Source: Bacteroidota bacterium (GTDB lineage: Bacteria; Bacteroidota; Bacteroidia; Bacteroidales; UBA12481). Taken from it: a stretch of DNA of 64,000 nucleotides. Each line of letters opens with the position of its first letter. Positions within the stretch are counted from its first letter, which is position 1. Both the position numbers and the translations under genes were made by a program. Shown here piece by piece: positions 58,748 through 64,000 of the stretch. The stretch spans positions 31,528 through 95,527 of the forward strand of contig JABHCC010000163.1 in the NCBI GenBank assembly GCA_018669475.1, written 5' to 3'. Under the pieces are notes generated by a model, which did no database searches, was not told the origin of the DNA, and was given only the letters and a program-made list of their open reading frames with translations.

Positions 58748-59782
58748 ATGCGACAAGCAATTATGCACAAACCCGGCGATATTGAAATCCGGCAGGTGCA
58801 GGATATTCTTCCCAGCTCTCTTCAAGCGCATGAGGTTCTGATATCCATTAAGCGTATTGGTGTTTGTGGTAGCGATATTCATGTTTTTCACGGCGAACAT
58901 CCTGCAACACCTTATCCGGTAGTTCAGGGTCATGAATATTCAGCTATTGTCTTAGCAACAGGCAGCGCAGTGAAATCAGTTAGCAAGGGAATGAAGGTCA
59001 CCGCACGTCCTCAGTTGGTCTGTGGTGAATGCGGCCCCTGCAATAGAGGCCAGTACAATGCATGCCAGGAACTAAAAGTACAAGGCTTTCAGGCTCCCGG
59101 GGTGGCTCAGGATATGTTTGTTGTACCCGAAGACAGAATTGTCATCTTGAGTGATTCGATGAGCTTCGAACAAGGAGCTATGGTAGAGCCTGCCGCAGTA
59201 GGCGCACATTCAACACGCCGCGCCACAAAGCTGAAAGGAAAGAATGTAGTTGTATCCGGGGCTGGAACAATTGGTAATCTGCTTGCTCAATTCGCAATTG
59301 CCCGTGGTGCTAATAAGGTACTAATTACAGATATTAGTGATTTTAGACTCCAAAAAGCCCGTGACTGTGGAATCGAATATACATTGAACGTTAAGAATGA
59401 ATCATTCGAAGAGGGGATTGCTAGTGTCTTCGGCACTCAGGGATTTCAAACAGCTTTCGAAGCTGCCGGAGTACAGTCTTCCCTTGACGTATTGATGTCC
59501 AATGTTGAAAAAGGAGGCGAAGTGGTAATCCTGGGTGTATACGCCAAGAATCCTACAGTAAACATGTTCTACCTGGGTGAACATGAGCTTAATGTTTTCG
59601 GATCCATGATGTATAAGCATGAGGATTACGAAGAAGCCGCAGAGCTTATCGCATCGGGCAAAATAAAAACCGATCCATTATTAAGTAAGCATTTCAACTT
59701 CGAGGACTATAAAGATGCTTACCGTTTTATTGAGGAACAGGGTGACAAAACAATGAAAGTAATGATTGATGTCAATGACTGA
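58748..59782 (+). CDS. Zinc-dependent MDR-family alcohol/polyol dehydrogenase
   Basis: GVCGSDIHVFHGEHPATPYPVVQGHEYSA, CGECGPCNRGQYNAC structural zinc site, VVSGAGTIGNLLAQFA. Confidence 0.92.
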   Translation: MRQAIMHKPGDIEIRQVQDILPSSLQAHEVLISIKRIGVCGSDIHVFHGEHPATPYPVVQGHEYSAIVLATGSAVKSVSKGMKVTARPQLVCGECGPCNRGQYNACQELKVQGFQAPGVAQDMFVVPEDRIVILSDSMSFEQGAMVEPAAVGAHSTRRATKLKGKNVVVSGAGTIGNLLAQFAIARGANKVLITDISDFRLQKARDCGIEYTLNVKNESFEEGIASVFGTQGFQTAFEAAGVQSSLDVLMSNVEKGGEVVILGVYAKNPTVNMFYLGEHELNVFGSMMYKHEDYEEAAELIASGKIKTDPLLSKHFNFEDYKDAYRFIEEQGDKTMKVMIDVND

Positions 59783-60644
59783 TCCGACAGCTAATTTTCT
59801 AATGGCAGGTATTGGGGAATTATTATGGGATCTCCTGCCGGATGGTAAACAGCTGGGAGGATCACCCATGAATGTAGCCTATCATTGCAAGGCTGCCGGA
59901 ATTAATTCAGTAGTGATTAGTGCAATAGGAAAAGATGATTCAGGACAAGAAATTCTGAATACCATCAAACCTTATCAGATTTCATGTAACTATATTCAGC
60001 TTAAACAGAATTATCCAACAGGTACTGTTACAGTTAAGCTAAACAAGGGAATCCCGGATTTTATCATCCATAATAATGTTGCCTGGGATTATATTGCCTG
60101 GAACGATCAACTCATGAAACTTGCAAAAACAGTTGATGCCGTAGCTTTTGGCAGCCTCAGTCAAAGAAACAAGATATCACGCGAAACAATACAAAACTTT
60201 CTTGAACATATGAAACCCGGTAGTATCAGGGTATTTGATATCAACCTAAGACAAGCATTCCATTCATATGACATAATAAAACAATCACTCAAAAAAGCGA
60301 CAGTACTAAAAATAAATGACGAGGAACTCCCTGTTTTGGCGAAATACATGTCCTTGCAAGGCACAATTCCAGAACAGCTCCGATCATTGATAAATACATA
60401 TTCACTCGATCTAATTGCATACACTATGGGAGCAGAAGGCAGTTGGCTCATAAGCAAAGATGAATACTCTGAGATCCAAACTCCTAAAGTATCAATAGCT
60501 GACACCGTGGGTGCAGGAGATGCATTCACAGGAGTAATGATTGCAGGATTACTAGAAAATAAAGAATTAGGTATAATCCATAAAGAGGCAAGCGAAATTG
60601 CAGCCTGGGTATGCACAAAGGCAGGGGCAATGCCAGTCTACTAA
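59766..60644 (+). CDS. PfkB-family carbohydrate kinase (fructokinase-like)
   Basis: GELLWDLLPDGKQLGGSPMNVAYHCKAAG; DTVGAGDAFTGVMIAGLL. Confidence 0.93.
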   Translation: MMSMTDPTANFLMAGIGELLWDLLPDGKQLGGSPMNVAYHCKAAGINSVVISAIGKDDSGQEILNTIKPYQISCNYIQLKQNYPTGTVTVKLNKGIPDFIIHNNVAWDYIAWNDQLMKLAKTVDAVAFGSLSQRNKISRETIQNFLEHMKPGSIRVFDINLRQAFHSYDIIKQSLKKATVLKINDEELPVLAKYMSLQGTIPEQLRSLINTYSLDLIAYTMGAEGSWLISKDEYSEIQTPKVSIADTVGAGDAFTGVMIAGLLENKELGIIHKEASEIAAWVCTKAGAMPVY

Positions 60645-60646
60645 GA

Positions 60647-60707
60647 TAGGGCTTAGGGCGTAGGGCTTAAGAATAAGTAAAAGGAATAAGAAATAAGAAA
60701 TAACAAA
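60647..60707. repeat. Degenerate heptamer tandem repeat
   Basis: tagggct tagggcg tagggct taagaat aagtaaa (a)ggaat aagaaat aagaaat. Confidence 0.65.
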
Positions 60708-60713
60708 GGCGCA

Positions 60714-60761
60714 CCGAGTAACCGAGTTTCAGAGTAACAGAATAACCGAATAACCGATAAC
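60714..60761. repeat. Octamer tandem repeat, same unit family as 45643-45690
   Basis: ccgagtaa ccgagttt cagagtaa cagaataa ccgaataa ccgataac. Confidence 0.85.
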
Positions 60762-60770
60762 TAACAAACC

Positions 60771-61934
60771 ATGAAATCCTTTACTTTCCATCAAACGACT
60801 AAAATAATTTTTGGATCAGGAAAGATTGCAGAACTTCCTGATGTTGTGCTGTCTTACGGGACAAAAATACTGCTGGTCACCACACCGGCTACAATTCCTG
60901 CTTTAACTACTCAATATGACCGGGTAAAAAAGATGCTAAATGATAATGGTATCAATGTCATTCATTTCGATGCTGTAGTACCCAATCCTACCGTGGGTTC
61001 TATAAGTGAAGGAGCACTAATGGCCCGGGAAAATCAGGTTGAGGTAATCCTTGGATTAGGGGGTGGCTCGAGTATGGATTCAGCCAAAGCCATCTCGGTT
61101 GAAGCCACGCATCCCGGATCTTGCTGGGATTATTTGTTTTACAAAGACCATCCTGATCCGAAAAAACTACTCCCGGTCATTGCTGTTTCAACAACCTCAG
61201 GAACAGGCTCACAGGTCACACAAGTAGCTGTAGTTACAAATCCTGATGTCAGAGACAAATCTGCCCTGTACAACAATATTCTATACCCGCAGGTTTGCAT
61301 TGTTGATCCTGAACTCATGCTCAGTGTTCCTCAATTCGTTACAGCTTGCACAGGTTTTGATGTATTCTGTCATGCTTTCGAGAGTCTGATTCACCCGGCT
61401 AACAGTGCCTACGTCAACATGATGGCCTGGCAGGCAATTTCTCTGGTTATAGAGTTTTTACCCAAGCTGCTCGATGAGCCCGATAATCTCATGGCTCGCG
61501 AGAAAGTGGCCTGGGCCGACACCCTGGCTGGCCTGTGTATCGCCAATGCAGGAGTCACCCTGCCTCACGGAATGGGAATGGCCATCGGAGGTATGTATCC
61601 TCACATTGCTCATGGCGAAGCATTAGCAATTCTATATCCGGCATTTGCTGAATTTACCCAGGCCTCCGAAATATTCAAATTCGCCAAATTGGCAAGAATG
61701 CTAAATGCAGATCTGAATTCCCTGCCGGATAAAACCGCTGCCAAACAATCACCCAATGAACTCAGTAAATTTCTTGAATCTCTTGGACTAAAAATTAAGT
61801 TAAGTGATGTCAAAGTTCCTGAAGAAGAACTTGAAGCATTAGCAAAACAATGCATGGTTCTGCCAGATTATCAAGGCAATCCAAGAGTACCCACAGCAGA
61901 AGAGATGTTGGAGCTGGTGACGAAGGTGTACTAA
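60771..61934 (+). CDS. Iron-containing alcohol dehydrogenase
   Basis: ILGLGGGSSMDSAKAISVEA; HAFESL; GVTLPHGMGMAIGGMYPHIAHGEALAILYP metal-binding region. Confidence 0.95.
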   Translation: MKSFTFHQTTKIIFGSGKIAELPDVVLSYGTKILLVTTPATIPALTTQYDRVKKMLNDNGINVIHFDAVVPNPTVGSISEGALMARENQVEVILGLGGGSSMDSAKAISVEATHPGSCWDYLFYKDHPDPKKLLPVIAVSTTSGTGSQVTQVAVVTNPDVRDKSALYNNILYPQVCIVDPELMLSVPQFVTACTGFDVFCHAFESLIHPANSAYVNMMAWQAISLVIEFLPKLLDEPDNLMAREKVAWADTLAGLCIANAGVTLPHGMGMAIGGMYPHIAHGEALAILYPAFAEFTQASEIFKFAKLARMLNADLNSLPDKTAAKQSPNELSKFLESLGLKIKLSDVKVPEEELEALAKQCMVLPDYQGNPRVPTAEEMLELVTKVY

Positions 61935-61949
61935 ATTCGGCCTCCGGCC

Positions 61950-62026
61950 GAAGTCCGGGGTCCGAAGTCCGGGGTCAGGGGTCCGGGGTCAGGGGTCCGG
62001 GGTCGGAGGTCCGGGGTCGGAGGTCC
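61950..62026. repeat. GC-rich heptamer tandem repeat (about 11 units GRRGTCN)
   Basis: gaagtcc ggggtcc gaagtcc ggggtca ggggtcc ggggtca ggggtcc ggggtcg gaggtcc ggggtcg gaggtcc. Confidence 0.92.
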
Positions 62027-62075
62027 GATTCTCATGTCCCCACGTCCCGGTCCCCGATTCCCCGATTCCCGCCTG

Positions 62076-62093
62076 CCCCGATTATTATCGGGG
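62076..62093. terminator. Perfect hairpin downstream of Fe-ADH (possible terminator or REP-like palindrome)
   Basis: CCCCGAT-TATT-ATCGGGG; no clear T-tract on the plus strand. Confidence 0.45.
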
Positions 62094-62345
62094 ATTCCCA
62101 CCTATCCCTCCTATGCAAATCGTCAGCAAGAGCGTTCTGTTTTTTATCTTTTGACTTCGCCAGTTTTGCCAGGAATTTCTTTTTAGTGGTATGATCCTCT
62201 TAAGTTCGGTATTTCCAGTTTTCTATATGATTCATATCACAAAAAAAGTAGAGTAATATTTTCCACTATACACTACGATATGCATATATATTAATAATGG
62301 AGGCAAAGCGGAAGTCACTCGGTTAGCCTCCCAGATCAAAAATAC

Positions 62346-63737
62346 ATGCACATGAAAGACCTAAAAAGAAGAGAAACCAGACGAGAATCAGTGTCGATGA
62401 CTATTACAGAGCGATTTATTCTGTTAGAAATGAAAAAGAGCGATCAGGATATCCGATTTCTACGCACTCTCAGGTATGCCCGCTGGGACTCCACTGGTTT
62501 CTGCTGGGTCATCAACAATAAGAAAGAGAACCTTACGATGCTGAAAAACTACTTTGGTGATCGGCTTACAGAAATCAGCAATGAAGCAAGTTCTGTAAAA
62601 GCAGTTACATCGGCACCAGGTTTGGCTGTCAATTCAAGCATCCTTATTGTTGTTAAGTACAGAAATGGCCGTATACGATTAATATTCCGATATGACAAAG
62701 ACCTGGTCAGGCTAATAAAATCACTTCCGTTGTACACCTGGGATCAGGAAAACCGATGGTGGACCATTGCCAATACAGAAAAATCATTAGCTGCACTTGT
62801 TAGGTTTTGCGATGAGAGTGGTTGGAAGTATCAATATTTAGAAGATCTGCGACACCTCAACAAGAAACCACGACAGAAACCGGAAGACATAATTAATTAC
62901 CGTGCTGTACCTGCTAACTATTTAGACAAGCTTTCTGTGCTGAGGTACAGCATGAACACGGTCAAAACTTACAATGCATGCTTCTCAGAATTCATAAACT
63001 ACTTTAGCACAAAAGAGATCAATGAAATTTCTCAGCAAGACATTCAGGCTTTTCTGTTATATCTTGTACAGGAACGACAGGTTTCATCATCTTATCAGAA
63101 TCAGGCAATCAATGCCATTAAATTCTACTTTGAGAAAGTGCTAAATGGACCGAGGCGTATTTATTATATTGAGAGACCTCGAAAAGAGAAGATTCTACCA
63201 TCAGTTCTAGGTGAAGATGAGGTAAAAAGGATCTTAGAACAAGTAAAAAACCTGAAACACAAGTGCTTATTAATGACCTGTTATTCAGGAGGATTAAGGA
63301 TTAGTGAAGTACTAAACCTGAAGCCAATAGATATAGATTCAAACCGAATGCTCATAAATATCAGGGGAGGTAAAGGCAAAAAAGATCGTGTAACCTTATT
63401 GTCTGTCAAACTATTGGAGCTTTTGCGAGAATACTACAGAATCTACAAACCAAATGACTACCTATTCGCCGGACAAATGGGTGGGAAATACTCGGAAAGA
63501 AGTGCTCAGCTTGTATTGAAAAAAGCTGCCAAGAATGCCGGGATCAAACGCAGGGTAACTCTGCACACATTACGGCATTCCTTTGCTACTCATTTATTGG
63601 AAAATGGCACTGACATAAGGTATATACAGAGTTTGCTTGGTCATTCAAGTCCTAAGACGACACAAATCTATACCCACATAACAACGAGAGGAATAGACCA
63701 GATCAAAAATCCTTTGGATAATTTAGGGATAACATGA
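62346..63737 (+). CDS. Tyrosine recombinase/integrase with duplicated N-terminal domain
   Basis: C-terminal catalytic motifs [57 protein letters not shown]-like core-binding domain; two similar N-terminal W-D-x-x-x-x-W segments. Confidence 0.95.
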   Translation: MHMKDLKRRETRRESVSMTITERFILLEMKKSDQDIRFLRTLRYARWDSTGFCWVINNKKENLTMLKNYFGDRLTEISNEASSVKAVTSAPGLAVNSSILIVVKYRNGRIRLIFRYDKDLVRLIKSLPLYTWDQENRWWTIANTEKSLAALVRFCDESGWKYQYLEDLRHLNKKPRQKPEDIINYRAVPANYLDKLSVLRYSMNTVKTYNACFSEFINYFSTKEINEISQQDIQAFLLYLVQERQVSSSYQNQAINAIKFYFEKVLNGPRRIYYIERPRKEKILPSVLGEDEVKRILEQVKNLKHKCLLMTCYSGGLRISEVLNLKPIDIDSNRMLINIRGGKGKKDRVTLLSVKLLELLREYYRIYKPNDYLFAGQMGGKYSERSAQLVLKKAAKNAGIKRRVTLHTLRHSFATHLLENGTDIRYIQSLLGHSSPKTTQIYTHITTRGIDQIKNPLDNLGIT

Positions 63738-63764
63738 TTAAGCTTGGGGGTTTACTAAAAGAAT

Positions 63765-63827
63765 TAGTACATTAGATTTCAATTACCACCAATTGATTTG
63801 CAAGCATTTAACAAACATCAGCTATAC
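63765..63827 (+). repeat. 63-bp noncoding block, identical to an inverted copy at 41926-41988; candidate recombinase site
   Basis: TAGTACATTAGATTTCAATTACCACCAATTGATTTGCAAGCATTTAACAAACATCAGCTATAC; contains TCAATT-ACCACC-AATTGA at 63779-63796. Confidence 0.9.
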
Positions 63828-63832
63828 GTCAT

Positions 63833-63854
63833 GTACCCGAAAGTCTTCGGGTAC
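63833..63854. other. Perfect 9-bp inverted repeat (hairpin) adjacent to the conserved block
   Basis: GTACCCGAA-AGTC-TTCGGGTAC; degenerated in the copy near 41900. Confidence 0.85.
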
Positions 63855-63870
63855 TGACTCGTTGAACTAA

Positions 63871-63895
63871 ACCGCCTCCCGGCGGTGATTTTTTT
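63871..63895 (+). terminator. Rho-independent terminator
   Basis: aCCGCCtcccGGCGGtgattttttt. Confidence 0.85.
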
Positions 63896-64000
63896 AATTC
63901 TCGTAAGCATTCGGCCTAGTGCATATTCTAAAATGTGAGATTTTGTCCTATTTTTCCAGCTTGGCTTTCAATTTTGAGCAGGATTATTCAAGAATTTCCA

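Noticed and set aside
61850-62194. Plus-strand 114-aa ORF (RSPGSEVRGQGSGVRGPGSEVRG...)
   Set aside because: Generated by the heptamer tandem repeat and overlaps the Fe-ADH 3' end in another frame.
1-64000. CRISPR array
   Set aside because: Tandem repeats found are 7-8-bp contiguous units; no 24-40-bp repeats separated by unique spacers and no cas genes.

Overview
AT-rich Bacteroidetes-type chromosomal window, judged from SusC/SusD-like genes, T9SS-like C-termini and the overall gene content. No rRNA, convincing tRNA or CRISPR array was seen. Much of it concerns degradation of fucosylated/sulfated glycans: two GH29 fucosidases, GH92, a probable GH110, GH95, two sulfatases, and a SusC/SusD locus with AraC and ROK regulators and a divergent symporter/dehydrogenase/kinase/Fe-ADH operon. 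Other modules are a histidine kinase/response regulator pair, an amino-acid module (enolase-superfamily epimerase plus alpha-oxoamine synthase-like enzyme; saccharopine dehydrogenase-like plus APC permease), a PerR/peroxiredoxin pair, RsgA, a DEAD-box helicase and secreted beta-propeller proteins. The signals most worth a second look are: (1) a tyrosine recombinase at the right end with a tandemly repeated N-terminal domain, followed by a noncoding block that recurs base-for-base (63 bp) about 21.8 kb away in inverted orientation, next to a decayed second recombinase copy whose coding part has diverged much more, which suggests a conserved recombination site; (2) two clusters of gene fragments at about 23.3-26.3 kb and 36-42.3 kb, including a histidine kinase missing most of its ATP-binding domain and group II intron debris with a clear domain V; (3) intergenic 7-8 bp tandem repeats with different unit sequences at several loci; (4) a kelch gene missed by ATG-only ORF calling because it starts at TTG. 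All similarity and identity statements are by eye; no database search was run.
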